Source: Planctomycetota bacterium (lineage in GTDB: Bacteria; Planctomycetota; Planctomycetia; Planctomycetales; Planctomycetaceae). Taken from it: a stretch of 64,000 bases of DNA. Each line of letters begins with the position of its first letter. Positions within the stretch are counted from its first letter, which is position 1. Location: NCBI GenBank assembly GCA_003388505.1, contig QQVO01000032.1, positions 1-64,000 of the forward strand. The letters run 5' to 3'. Shown piece after piece: positions 8,614 to 17,129 of this stretch. The notes beneath the pieces are model-generated. The model was given only the letters and a program-made list of their open reading frames with translations, was not told the DNA's origin and did no database searches. The position numbers and the translations under genes were made by a program.

Positions 8614-9888
8614 ATGATGAACGTTGACGAGTTTCTGAGACAGGATTGCAACCGGAGGAAGTTCCTCGAGAACAGCGCGCGGAACGCGGCGGGTGTGGCT
8701 GCGGGGTTCGTCGGTCTGGGGGCCGCGGGGACCGCCGGGGCTACGCCCGGTGAGCGGATTAACGCCGGTGTGATCGGGGTGCGTTCGCAGGGGAAGACAC
8801 TGGCGCTGCACCTGGCGGGGATGCCGGACGTCTGCGTGAGGACGGTGTGCGACGTCCACGAGTCGGTCGTTGAAGAGACGCGGCGTGAGGCGGCGGAGGT
8901 GCAGGGGAGTCCGCCCGGTTCGGTCGGCGACTATCGCCGGATGCTGGACGATGACGAGATCGACGTGGTCGTCGTTGCCACTCCGGACCACTGGCATGCG
9001 CAGATGGTGGAGGACGCCTGCGCGGCGGGGAAAGACGTGTACGTGGAAGCTCCGGTGTCGCACACCGTGAGCGAAGGAGTGCGGATCTGCGAAGCGGCTC
9101 GGGAGACGGGCCGGATTGTCCAGTGCGGTCTGCAGCAACGGAGCGGAGCGCATTTTCGCTCGGCAATCGAGGCGGTGTGCAGCGGGGAGATCGGAACGGT
9201 GCGGCTGGCGAAGGCGTGGGTCGTCCATCGGCGGAAGCCGATCGGGCGGAAGGCGGGTGGACCGGCGCCTGACGGAATTGACTACACGGCCTGGTTGGGA
9301 CCGGCGGCCGAGCGAGAGTTCACACCCAACCGGTTTCACCACAACTGGCAGTGGTTCTGGGAGTACGGGAGCGGCGAACTGGGCGCGTGGGGCGTGCACC
9401 TGCTGGACGTCGCCCGCTGGGGGTTGGGAGTCGGGCTGCCTGTGCGTGTTTCGGCGACGGGGGGAATTCATCATTTTCAGGATGAGCGCGAGACGCCAGA
9501 CACGCTGAGCGTGCAGTACAGCTTTCCCCAGGCGTCGCTGGTGTGGGAACACCGGCAGTGGTCGAACCACGGCGTTGAGGGCCGTTCGGCGGCTGTGGCG
9601 TTTTATGGAGATAACGGAACCCTGATCGTGGACCGGGGCGGGTGGAAGATTTACGGCCGCCGGGACAGCCTGACCGCCGATTCGAGCGAATTGCAGGGGG
9701 CGCACCTGCGAGATTTTGTGCGGAGCGTGCGGACCCGCGAGGCTCCGAGTGCGACGATCGAGATCGGGCATCTGAGCACCACGCTTTGTCACCTGGGGAA
9801 CATCGCCTACCGCGTGGGACGGGAGGTGACGTTTGATCCGGCGGGGATGAACTTCGGATGGGACGGCGAGGCGAATTCTCTGCTGTAG
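8614..9888 (+). CDS. Gfo/Idh/MocA-family oxidoreductase, Tat-type signal, altered EKP motif
   Basis: The roughly 424-residue protein begins with a twin-arginine-like leader (NRRKFLENSARNAAG...) as is common for planctomycete Gfo/Idh proteins. The Rossmann part includes INAGVIGVRSQGK, DVVVVATPDHWHA and KDVYVEAPVSHTVSEG. The C-terminal domain has the typical substrate-side GAWGVHLLDVARWGL. Two departures stand out: the glycine-rich NAD loop is weak (GVRSQGK instead of GxGxxG), and the EKP motif reads EAP, so the conserved Lys is Ala. Redox activity on a sugar is therefore doubtful. The start is one of two adjacent ATGs (8614 or 8617). Confidence 0.88.
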   Translation: MMNVDEFLRQDCNRRKFLENSARNAAGVAAGFVGLGAAGTAGATPGERINAGVIGVRSQGKTLALHLAGMPDVCVRTVCDVHESVVEETRREAAEVQGSPPGSVGDYRRMLDDDEIDVVVVATPDHWHAQMVEDACAAGKDVYVEAPVSHTVSEGVRICEAARETGRIVQCGLQQRSGAHFRSAIEAVCSGEIGTVRLAKAWVVHRRKPIGRKAGGPAPDGIDYTAWLGPAAEREFTPNRFHHNWQWFWEYGSGELGAWGVHLLDVARWGLGVGLPVRVSATGGIHHFQDERETPDTLSVQYSFPQASLVWEHRQWSNHGVEGRSAAVAFYGDNGTLIVDRGGWKIYGRRDSLTADSSELQGAHLRDFVRSVRTREAPSATIEIGHLSTTLCHLGNIAYRVGREVTFDPAGMNFGWDGEANSLL

Positions 9889-9949
9889 AGCCGGATGCGT
9901 GGACGGGCGACCTCTTCGTTCAGACGTACATCGTCTTGCAGGGTGACCG

Positions 9950-10138
9950 ATGGAGCAGGCCCCGGAATATGCGGTGGGCTGGGGGACGCTGGCGCTCGTG
10001 AATGCGGGACTGGCGCAGGGGAAGAACCGGAGCGGGTTGGCATGGTTTCTGTTGTCGCTACTGGCGGGGCCGGTCGCCACATTTGTGCTGGTGGCCTTTT
10101 GTGACACGCTTCCGGCGGCGCACGAGCCGCGCGATTGA
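9950..10138 (+). CDS. Small hypothetical membrane protein
   Basis: A 62-residue ORF with an ATG start sits between two plus-strand genes. The sequence is a polar head (MEQAPEYAVGWGTLALVN), a basic turn (GKNRSG) and one strong hydrophobic segment, LAWFLLSLLAGPVATFVLVAF. The pattern of a basic turn followed by WFLLSLLAGPVATF is seen in small PspC- or SHOCT-like membrane proteins, but no family is claimed. The stop is 20 bp before the next gene, so the two are probably cotranscribed. Confidence 0.55.
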   Translation: MEQAPEYAVGWGTLALVNAGLAQGKNRSGLAWFLLSLLAGPVATFVLVAFCDTLPAAHEPRD

Positions 10139-10158
10139 ATCAGTTTGATGGAGCGCGG

Positions 10159-11769
10159 ATGTACGACGCGATCATCATCGGCGCGGGCCACAACGGGCTG
10201 GTCTGCGCCAATTATCTGGCGCGGGGGGGATACAAAGTCCTGGTGCTGGAGCGGCGGGGTCTGGTCGGCGGGTGCTGCGTGACCGAGGAACTGTGGCCCG
10301 GTTACCGAATTTCGACGGCCGCGTATGTCGTGAGTCTGCTGCTGCCGGAGATTGAAGATGATCTGGAACTGGCCAAGTACGGCTACCGGGTGCTGCCGCG
10401 GAATCCGTCTTCGTTTACGCCGCTGGAGGATGGCCGGTCTCTGCTGCTGGGCCCGGACGCTGAACTGAACCGGCGCGAGATTGCGAAGTTCTCCGAGAAG
10501 GATGCGGAAGCATTTCCGCGATACGAAGGGCTGCTGACGCGCGTCGCCGAGTGTCTTGAGCCGGTGCTCTCGCAGACGCCGCCCGATCCGCTGCCGTTGC
10601 CCGCCAGTTGGCGGAAGGTGGGGCTCGGGCGGCGGCTGAAGAGCGGGAAGCAGGCGCTCGATCTGCTCGGGTCGTTGAAACGGTTGGGGGAGGATCTGCC
10701 GGAGGCGATTGAACTGCTGACCGGGCCGGCGAGTGCGATTCTGGACCGGTGGTTCGAATCGGACGTGTTGAAGGGAACGCTGGCGACCGATGCGATCATC
10801 GGGACGTTCCAACCGCCTTCCGCCCCCGGGACGGCGTACGTGCTGCTGCATCATGTGATGGGTTCGTCGGGAGGCGAGCGGGGCGTGTGGGGTTACGTCG
10901 CGGGAGGAATGGGGAAGCTCTCCGAAGCGCTCGCCGATTCGGCGACCCGGCAGGGGGTGGAAATCCGGACGGGCGCGAGTGTGGAGAGCATCGACGTAGT
11001 CCGGGGACGTGCGGTGGGAGTGACGCTGCGCGGGGGAGAATCGGTGTCGTCGCGGATCGTCGCGTCGTGCGTGGATGCGAGGACGACGTTCGGTCAATTC
11101 CTGCGGGAGAGCGACCTGCCGGAAGCGTTTGTGCGGGCGGTCAAGCGGATTGACTATTCCAGTGCTTCGCTGAAGATCAATCTTGCGTTGAGCGAACTCC
11201 CCGACTTTGAATGCCGGCCGGGCAAGAGCGAACCGGGGCCTCACCACCGGGGGACGATCCACATCGGTTCGACGCCGGAGTACATCGAGCGGGCTTATGA
11301 CGACGCGAAGTACGGCGAGCCTTCGGCGCATCCGGTGATCGAGATGACGATTCCGAGTGCGGTGGACGACTCTCTCGCACCGGCCGGTCATCATGTGGCT
11401 TCGCTGTTCGTGCAGTATGCTCCGTACCGGCTGCGAAGCGGCCGGTGGGACGACCGGAAGGAAGAATTCGCCGATCGTTGCATCGAGGAGATCGCCCGCT
11501 TCGCCCCGAAAATCCGTTCGGCGATTGTGCAGCGGCAGGTGCTTTCTCCGGTGGACCTGGAGCGGACGTTCGGCCTGACGGGGGGAAACATCTTCCAGGG
11601 CGCGATGCCGCTGCACCAGTTGTTCAGCCTGCGGCCCGTGCCGGGCTGGAGCGACTACCGGACGCCGATTGCGGGCTTGTATCTGTGCGGTGCGGCCGCT
11701 CATCCCGGCGGCGGAGTGATGGGGGCGTGCGGAAAGAACGCGGCGCGGGAGATATTGCGGGACGGGTGA
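10159..11769 (+). CDS. FAD-dependent oxidoreductase, phytoene-desaturase/PYROXD2-like
   Basis: The 536-residue protein opens MYDAIIIGAGHNGLVCANYLARGGYKVLVLERR, a canonical FAD-binding Rossmann start (GxGxxG, then acidic end of beta-2). LVGGCCVTEELWPGYRISTAAYVVSLL follows, as in the PYROXD2/CrtI-like branch of NAD(P)/FAD amine-oxidase-fold proteins. The C-terminal FAD-closing block is GLYLCGAAAHPGGGVMGACGKNAAREIL. The ATG at 10159 is preferred to a TTG at 10135 because GGAG lies five bases upstream. No carotenoid genes are adjacent, so a desaturase role is not supported by context and the substrate is unknown. Confidence 0.88.
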   Translation: MYDAIIIGAGHNGLVCANYLARGGYKVLVLERRGLVGGCCVTEELWPGYRISTAAYVVSLLLPEIEDDLELAKYGYRVLPRNPSSFTPLEDGRSLLLGPDAELNRREIAKFSEKDAEAFPRYEGLLTRVAECLEPVLSQTPPDPLPLPASWRKVGLGRRLKSGKQALDLLGSLKRLGEDLPEAIELLTGPASAILDRWFESDVLKGTLATDAIIGTFQPPSAPGTAYVLLHHVMGSSGGERGVWGYVAGGMGKLSEALADSATRQGVEIRTGASVESIDVVRGRAVGVTLRGGESVSSRIVASCVDARTTFGQFLRESDLPEAFVRAVKRIDYSSASLKINLALSELPDFECRPGKSEPGPHHRGTIHIGSTPEYIERAYDDAKYGEPSAHPVIEMTIPSAVDDSLAPAGHHVASLFVQYAPYRLRSGRWDDRKEEFADRCIEEIARFAPKIRSAIVQRQVLSPVDLERTFGLTGGNIFQGAMPLHQLFSLRPVPGWSDYRTPIAGLYLCGAAAHPGGGVMGACGKNAAREILRDG

Positions 11770-11817
11770 CGGGTCGTCTGCTTTTGAAGGCGGGTCGCGC
11801 ACGATACGCTTTCCCAG

Positions 11818-12786
11818 ATGCGTTACCGGAATCCCGATCCGCGGCACCGTCGGCCATCGCTGTGGGGGGTGTTCCGCTGGGCGGTGCTGGACCGATTGAC
11901 GGGACGGCGGAAGATCGCGCCGCCGGGCCCGGCGGCGCCGTTCGTTGACGCGGACCTGGCTGTGATCCACGATGAGACGCGGGACGCGCGGTTGACGTGG
12001 ATCGGGCACGCGTCGTTTCTGCTGCAAATGTGCGGGATCAACATTCTGCTGGACCCGGTGTTTTCCGAGCGGATCGGATGGCTCTATCCGCGTCACGTCG
12101 CGCCCGGGCTGACACCGAGCCAGCTTCCGCCGATCGATCTGCTGCTGATTTCTCACAGCCATTACGATCATCTGGACGCGGCCTCGGTGGCTGCGATCGA
12201 CAAGTCGGCGACGGTGATCGCGCCGCGCGGGCTGGCCCGGCTGTTTGTGCGGCAGGGCTTTTCGTGTGTGATCGAACTGGACTGGTGGGACGCGGTGCAC
12301 GTGAAGTCGGTCGAAGTGACGTTTGTTCCGGCGCGTCACTGGTCGAAGAGGACTCTGTTCGACACGAACCGGTCGCTGTGGGGCGGATACGTCATCCGCG
12401 GGAAGTCCGATCAGGGCGGGTCGACCGAAGAAACGAGCATCTACTTCGCGGGAGACACGGCGTGGTTCGACGGATTCGCTGAGATCGGACGCCGCTTCCG
12501 AGGACTTGATGCGGCCCTCCTGCCGATTGGCGGCTACGAACCGGGGTGGTTTATGAAAAACAATCACCTCAATCCGGAGCAGGCGGGACAGGCGTTTCTC
12601 GACTGTGGGGCCCGGAGGCTCGTGCCGATGCACTGGGGTACCTTGCAACTGACGGATGAACCGCTGCTTGAACCGATCGACAGATTGCGGACCTGGTGGG
12701 GCAGGGCGGGAGCGGCGGCGGCGGATCGCATTTTGAACCAACTCGCCGTGGGCGAGACCCTGCGGATTTCGGAGGGACCGGATTGA
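11818..12786 (+). CDS. Metallo-beta-lactamase-fold hydrolase, NAPE-PLD/UlaG-like
   Basis: The 322-residue protein has TWIGHASFLLQMCGINILLDPVFSER at the N-terminus and the metal site HSHYDHLD near residue 115. Further metal ligands are likely in FVPARHWSKR, YFAGDTAWFD and MHWGTLQLTDEP. This arrangement is that of the NAPE-hydrolysing phospholipase D branch. There is no signal peptide. It ends four bases before the KDO-transferase frame opens, which suggests shared transcription and possibly a role in lipid or envelope metabolism (inference). Confidence 0.85.
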   Translation: MRYRNPDPRHRRPSLWGVFRWAVLDRLTGRRKIAPPGPAAPFVDADLAVIHDETRDARLTWIGHASFLLQMCGINILLDPVFSERIGWLYPRHVAPGLTPSQLPPIDLLLISHSHYDHLDAASVAAIDKSATVIAPRGLARLFVRQGFSCVIELDWWDAVHVKSVEVTFVPARHWSKRTLFDTNRSLWGGYVIRGKSDQGGSTEETSIYFAGDTAWFDGFAEIGRRFRGLDAALLPIGGYEPGWFMKNNHLNPEQAGQAFLDCGARRLVPMHWGTLQLTDEPLLEPIDRLRTWWGRAGAAAADRILNQLAVGETLRISEGPD

Positions 12787-12880
12787 TATCGTGTCGAATC
12801 GTCGCAGGGAGTATCCTTTGCGGGATTCGGGACACGGCTTTGGACGGCCGTGGTACCGACATGACGGCTTGTGGAAAGGG

Positions 12881-14209
12881 ATGTCCTTGGCCGGATGGTT
12901 GCTCAATCTGATTTATCTGGGGCTGCTGTCTGCGGTCTCGCCGGTGCTGCTGTACCGGGCGATCGTGCATGGCAAGTACCGTCGCGGTTGGCGTGAAAAG
13001 CTGCTGGGGGGGCTGCCGCAGCGGGCTTCGACGGGACCGTGTGTGTGGCTGCATGCCGTGAGCGTCGGCGAAGTGTTGTTGCTGCGGACGGTGATCGAGA
13101 GGCTGAAGCGAGTCGACGGGGAACTGGATATCTGGATTTCGACGACGACGGATACAGGCCACACCGTGGCGACGGAGCAGTTCCCCGACTGCCGGGTCGT
13201 TTACTTTCCGCTCGACTTCACGTGGGCGGTGCGGAGCGCGCTTGAGCGCGTGCGGCCGGACGTGGTGGGACTGGCCGAACTCGAACTGTGGCCGAACTTC
13301 ATCCGGGCTGTTGAAGGTCAACGGATTCCGCTGGTGCTGATCAACGGACGCATCAGTGACAGGAGTTTTCGGGGGTATCGCCGGATTCGTTTCTTGATGC
13401 GGCCGACGCTGCGTCGATTCGAAGCCCTGGGAGTGCAGACGGAAGAGCACCGGCGGAGGCTGATGCAGTTGGGGGCTTGCGGAAGGCGGACCGTCGTGAC
13501 CGGTTCCGTCAAGTTCGACGCGTGCGGATCGAGATCGAGCGAGTTGAGAACGGGCGAACTCCGCAGGGAGCTTGGAATCGAACCGGGAGAACCGGTGTTC
13601 GTCGGGGGGAGCACGCATCCGCCGGAAGAGAAATTCGTGCTGGAATGCTATCGGGCGCTGCGCGAGGAAATTCCAGGACTGCGACTGGTGATTGCGCCGC
13701 GGCACCGGGAGCGATTCGATGAGGTCGCGAAGCTGATTCAGGAGCGCGGATTGTCGGTCGTGCGGCGGAGTGGAACCGGTTCGAATCGATCAGCGAGCGA
13801 GGATCATGACCGTCCGGTCATTTTGTGGGACACGCTGGGTGAGTTGCATCGCGGGTGGGGACTGGCGGACGCGGCGTTTGTGGGGGGGAGCCTGTCGCAG
13901 CGGGGGGGGCAGAACATGCTGGAACCGTGCGGGTTGGGTGCGGCTGTTGTGGTCGGCCCGAACACGTGGAACTTTCGCGAGGCGGTGGAACTGTTGCACG
14001 CGGGGAAGGCGATTTGTGTGGCCGGAAACCAGGACGAACTACTGAAAGCCGTGCGGCGATTGCTGACGGATCGCGACGGTGCGGCGGCGATGGGAGCGCG
14101 GGCGCGGGGGATTGTCCGCGCGCATCAGGGGGCGACCGCGAAGACGGTTGACCTGCTGCTGGAGGCGATGGGGGTGCAAGCGAGTGGGTTGCCGCGAGCG
14201 GCGGCGTAA
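12881..14209 (+). CDS. waaA: 3-deoxy-D-manno-octulosonic acid (KDO) transferase
   Basis: The protein has the family layout: an N-terminal membrane anchor (SLAGWLLNLIYLGLLSAVSPVLLYRAI), YRRGWREKLLGGLP, VWLHAVSVGEVLLLRTVI (with the conserved Glu of SVGE), WISTTTDTG, then the C-terminal GT-B half with GGSTHPPEE, LVIAPRHRERFDEV, GGSLSQRGGQNMLEPCGLG and VVVGPNTWNF. KdtA/WaaA adds KDO to lipid IVA at the inner membrane, showing an LPS-type outer membrane. The open frame extends back to a GTG at 12791, but homologues begin at the membrane anchor, so the ATG at 12881 is chosen (443 aa). Confidence 0.92.
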   Translation: MSLAGWLLNLIYLGLLSAVSPVLLYRAIVHGKYRRGWREKLLGGLPQRASTGPCVWLHAVSVGEVLLLRTVIERLKRVDGELDIWISTTTDTGHTVATEQFPDCRVVYFPLDFTWAVRSALERVRPDVVGLAELELWPNFIRAVEGQRIPLVLINGRISDRSFRGYRRIRFLMRPTLRRFEALGVQTEEHRRRLMQLGACGRRTVVTGSVKFDACGSRSSELRTGELRRELGIEPGEPVFVGGSTHPPEEKFVLECYRALREEIPGLRLVIAPRHRERFDEVAKLIQERGLSVVRRSGTGSNRSASEDHDRPVILWDTLGELHRGWGLADAAFVGGSLSQRGGQNMLEPCGLGAAVVVGPNTWNFREAVELLHAGKAICVAGNQDELLKAVRRLLTDRDGAAAMGARARGIVRAHQGATAKTVDLLLEAMGVQASGLPRAAA

Positions 14210-14281
14210 TTGCCGCTCGCGTTTTGACAGTCGCGACTTCGATCTGTGGCGTGCAACATTTGGTGCTTTTGCAGGAGGCGG

Positions 14282-14310
14282 TTGTGAGGCGGGGTCGCGC
14301 CCACTACAAT
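14282..14310 (+). promoter_or_regulatory. Predicted promoter of metK
   Basis: TTGTGA (14282-14287), 17-bp spacing, TACAAT (14305-14310). The match is four of six and five of six to the sigma-70 consensus at ideal spacing. It predicts a leader of about 65 nt before metK. The leader showed no recognisable SAM riboswitch. Confidence 0.55.
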
Positions 14311-14382
14311 GCGACTTCAGCGAAAGAGATGAGTGACCCTACTCCAGCGAAATTCCCACGTTACGTCGAACGGAGCAACTGA

Positions 14383-15564
14383 ATGTCGCGTTTTATCTTC
14401 ACGAGTGAGTCAGTCAGTATGGGACATCCGGACAAGGTGTCCGACCAGGTTTCCGACGGCGTGCTGGACGCGCTGCTGGCACAGGATGCGACGTCGCGCG
14501 TCGCCTGCGAAACGTTGTGCACGACTGACTACCTGGTGCTGGCCGGCGAGATCACCTCGCAGGCGGACGTCGACTATGAGCAGGTTGCCCGCGACGTGGT
14601 GCGGGAGATCGGTTACACGAGCGACGATATCGGATTCAACGCCGATACGTGCGAAGTCAATGTGCGACTGCATCAGCAGAGCGGCGACATTGCGATGGGC
14701 GTCGACAAGGACGGGGCGGGCGACCAGGGGCTGATGTTCGGGTATGCGTGCAATCAGACCGAGGAGCTGATGCCGTTGCCGATTGCGCTGTCGCATCGGA
14801 TTCTGAATCGTCTTGCGAAGATGCGGCAGACGAACGTGGTGGACTGGCTGCGGCCGGACAGCAAGAGCCAGGTCTCGGTGATCTACGAGGGCCGGCGGCC
14901 GGTCGGTATCTCGGCGGTGGTGGTTTCCACGCAGCACGCTGATTCGGTCGAGCAGAGTCAGATTCACGAGTTTATTACGGACCAGGTGATTCGCGAGACA
15001 GTTCCGGAAGAACTGCTGCTGGACGAGACGAAGTATCACATCAATCCGACGGGCCGTTTCGTTGTGGGAGGACCGCACGGGGACTGCGGATTGACCGGTC
15101 GGAAGATCATCGTCGACACGTACGGCGGGTGGGGGCGTCACGGCGGCGGGGCGTTCAGCGGAAAGGACTCGACAAAGGTCGACCGTTCGGCGGCGTACAT
15201 GGCCCGCTATATCGCGAAGAACGTGGTGGCGTCGGGCGCGGCCGATGAGTGCGAAGTGCAACTGGCGTACGCGATCGGTGTGGCGGACCCGGTAAGCGTC
15301 CGCGTCGATACGATGGGGACAGCGGACGTGGCGGAGAAATCGATCGAGGCGGCGGTGCGGGAACTGTTTCCGCTGACGCCGCGGGGAATTATCGAGCATC
15401 TCAGCCTGCGACGCCCGATCTTCCGGAAGACGGCCTGGGGCGGGCACTTCGGCCGGAGCGACTCGGACTTTACCTGGGAAGCGACCGACAAGGCAGCCGA
15501 GTTGCGGGATGCAGTCGGTCTCGGCGGCGGAGTCCCCGAGCCTGCCGTGGCAACGACGGTGTGA
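14383..15564 (+). CDS. metK: S-adenosylmethionine synthetase
   Basis: The 393-residue protein matches MetK throughout: [27 protein letters not shown] (ATP-site His and Asp), [25 protein letters not shown] (the GAGDQG signature), [23 protein letters not shown] (signature 2, GG-x-F/S-GKD) and [23 protein letters not shown]. It makes SAM from methionine and ATP in the cytoplasm. The length is normal for the family and the active-site blocks are intact. A good promoter lies 73 bases upstream and the gene seems monocistronic. Confidence 0.98.
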   Translation: MSRFIFTSESVSMGHPDKVSDQVSDGVLDALLAQDATSRVACETLCTTDYLVLAGEITSQADVDYEQVARDVVREIGYTSDDIGFNADTCEVNVRLHQQSGDIAMGVDKDGAGDQGLMFGYACNQTEELMPLPIALSHRILNRLAKMRQTNVVDWLRPDSKSQVSVIYEGRRPVGISAVVVSTQHADSVEQSQIHEFITDQVIRETVPEELLLDETKYHINPTGRFVVGGPHGDCGLTGRKIIVDTYGGWGRHGGGAFSGKDSTKVDRSAAYMARYIAKNVVASGAADECEVQLAYAIGVADPVSVRVDTMGTADVAEKSIEAAVRELFPLTPRGIIEHLSLRRPIFRKTAWGGHFGRSDSDFTWEATDKAAELRDAVGLGGGVPEPAVATTV

Positions 15565-15766
15565 GCCGGGGAGGTTGCGGCGAGTCGCAGCGGCAGTTGT
15601 GAACGGAAAGTGATCCACCGACGCGCGGTCTTGGCTCGCCGGGAGCAAGTGCCATTTGCAATAAAGTGTGGCGGCGCCTGCAGGCGTATGTGCGGGAGTT
15701 TGCGGCCTTTTGCGCGGCCAGACCGCTACATTGATCCGCGCACGGTTCTCAGGGGAGGGATTCCCG

Positions 15767-16603
15767 ATGGTGACTCACTTGCAACGGCATGGCTGGTTGC
15801 TGGCGACGGTCGTGTGGACGGGGATCGCGTTCCTCGTCTGCGGCGCTTTGGGACGCGCGGCGGCGGCCGCTGTGTCGGTTGCTCTTTCGACCGCGCTTGC
15901 CGGTTCCCTTGCGGTCTGCGGTCTGGCGGCCTCGGTCTCGGCGTGGTGGATTCACAGGCCGGAGCGACGGTCCTCGGAGAATCATCGAAGCGATTATGCC
16001 ACCGGGTTGGCGGCCGTGCTCGGTCCGATGCTGCTGGGATTGATTCTTGTGGGCGAGTCGCCGCTTGCGGTTGCGTGTGTTCTGTTGCTGTCGTTCGGCG
16101 CGACAGGCGGGATCGCGTGCGCCACGGTCTCGCCGGGGCCTTTTCGCGAGGCCATCGGGTTGACAGAGTGGGTGGGTCAATCTGACAGGGAGTCTTCCGT
16201 CTTGAACGAGGGTCAAGATGCCAGCGAGCCGGGCATCGACGGAGGAGAGTCTGCGGTCGGCCTGGACGAGGGCTTTGTGCTGGACGCCGGAGTGGTGCAG
16301 CAGATGACGCGGCGCACTCATGACGGAACGGACGAACTGGAATGTGTTTTTCGCGTCGAGTTCGCGGCGGGGCAACGGGAGACGAGCGTACACATTCCGA
16401 TCTGGCCTGCGTTTTATGAGATTCCGAACGTCGAGTGCGAGCCGTTGGATGAGAGCGATGTATCGACGACGGCGGCCGCCGTGCACACTTATGGAGTGCG
16501 GATCGACATTCGGTTGCCGCAAGCGAGTGGTGAGCGGCAGACGGTGCTGGTCGGCGTTCAGATGGCGGGCTGTGTGAAGGAACGCGTGGTGGATGCGGCG
16601 TAA
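15767..16603 (+). CDS. Hypothetical membrane-anchored protein
   Basis: From the ATG at 15767, preceded by GGGAGG eight bases upstream, the 278-residue protein has four hydrophobic segments (about residues 10-28, 36-56, 73-92 and 96-115), then an acidic cytoplasmic or periplasmic domain. That domain has a clear sheet-like pattern (DGTDELECVFRVEFAAGQRETSVHIPIWPAF...). The family was not recognised. It converges with the small sugar-binding-domain gene downstream. Confidence 0.75.
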   Translation: MVTHLQRHGWLLATVVWTGIAFLVCGALGRAAAAAVSVALSTALAGSLAVCGLAASVSAWWIHRPERRSSENHRSDYATGLAAVLGPMLLGLILVGESPLAVACVLLLSFGATGGIACATVSPGPFREAIGLTEWVGQSDRESSVLNEGQDASEPGIDGGESAVGLDEGFVLDAGVVQQMTRRTHDGTDELECVFRVEFAAGQRETSVHIPIWPAFYEIPNVECEPLDESDVSTTAAAVHTYGVRIDIRLPQASGERQTVLVGVQMAGCVKERVVDAA

Positions 16604-16658
16604 CGCGGAGCGGCGGGGCGCAACCAGCGATGCGCGAAGACGTGGACCGTTGCACTTC

Positions 16659-17102
16659 TCAAAGTCGCGCAGCGGGGCGAATTTCGAGCAGGACGGTTTG
16701 CCAGAGGCCTGCCATCGTCTGAGGGACGGCGGTGGGATCGCAGGTAATCTCGACTTCGAGCAGATTGAAGTCTCGCAGGTGTTCCGTCACGTCGTAACGC
16801 TGCTGAGGGCCGGATGCGCCGGCCGCCGTGATTTCGTGCGTGTTGCAGCGGAGAACGACCTCGCCGGGAACGTCCGTCAGCACAATCACGACACGTTCGT
16901 CCGGGGCGAGGTTGGTTGGACGGTTGAACCGTCTGCGAAAGAGGGCGCGACCGGGAGCTGCGCCGAAGAGTTCTTTCCAACTCTCGGGAAGGTAGACGGT
17001 GTCGAAGGTGGGTTGCTCTTCGGCAGGCGGTCCGCTCCCGAGCCAGGCGACCTGCCAGGGTCCGCGGAGTCGAATCTGATAGGGGTCTGCGGAGGATGGC
17101 AT
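16659..17102 (-). CDS. Stand-alone GH2-type sugar-binding (jelly-roll) domain protein
   Basis: The 147-residue protein has no signal peptide and reads like the N-terminal jelly roll of family-2 beta-galactosidases/glucuronidases. Landmarks are RGPWQVAWLG, VYLPESWKELFG, ALFRRRFNRPTNLAPDERVVIVLTDVPGEVVLRCNTHEI, YDVTEHLRDFNLLEVEI and a final LWQTVLLEIRP. The TIM-barrel catalytic domain is absent. The gene follows the Fe-alcohol dehydrogenase by 27 bp on the same strand, so they are probably cotranscribed. It may be a free carbohydrate-binding module or the remnant of a larger enzyme; the uniform codon use favours a functional gene. Confidence 0.7.
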   Translation of the reverse strand: MPSSADPYQIRLRGPWQVAWLGSGPPAEEQPTFDTVYLPESWKELFGAAPGRALFRRRFNRPTNLAPDERVVIVLTDVPGEVVLRCNTHEITAAGASGPQQRYDVTEHLRDFNLLEVEITCDPTAVPQTMAGLWQTVLLEIRPAARL

Positions 17103-17129
17103 CGCGGTTGCGGTTTTGGTCCCGGGCGG

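Noticed and set aside
8572-12906. Very long minus-strand open frame of about 1,440 codons
   Set aside because: It is an Arg/Pro-rich shadow of the oxidoreductase, FAD enzyme, hydrolase and KDO-transferase genes on the plus strand; high GC creates long antisense frames.
14210-14382. Possible SAM riboswitch before metK
   Set aside because: The leader is short and no conserved SAM-I, SAM-II or SAM/SAH-type helices or core bases could be drawn; only a promoter is supported.
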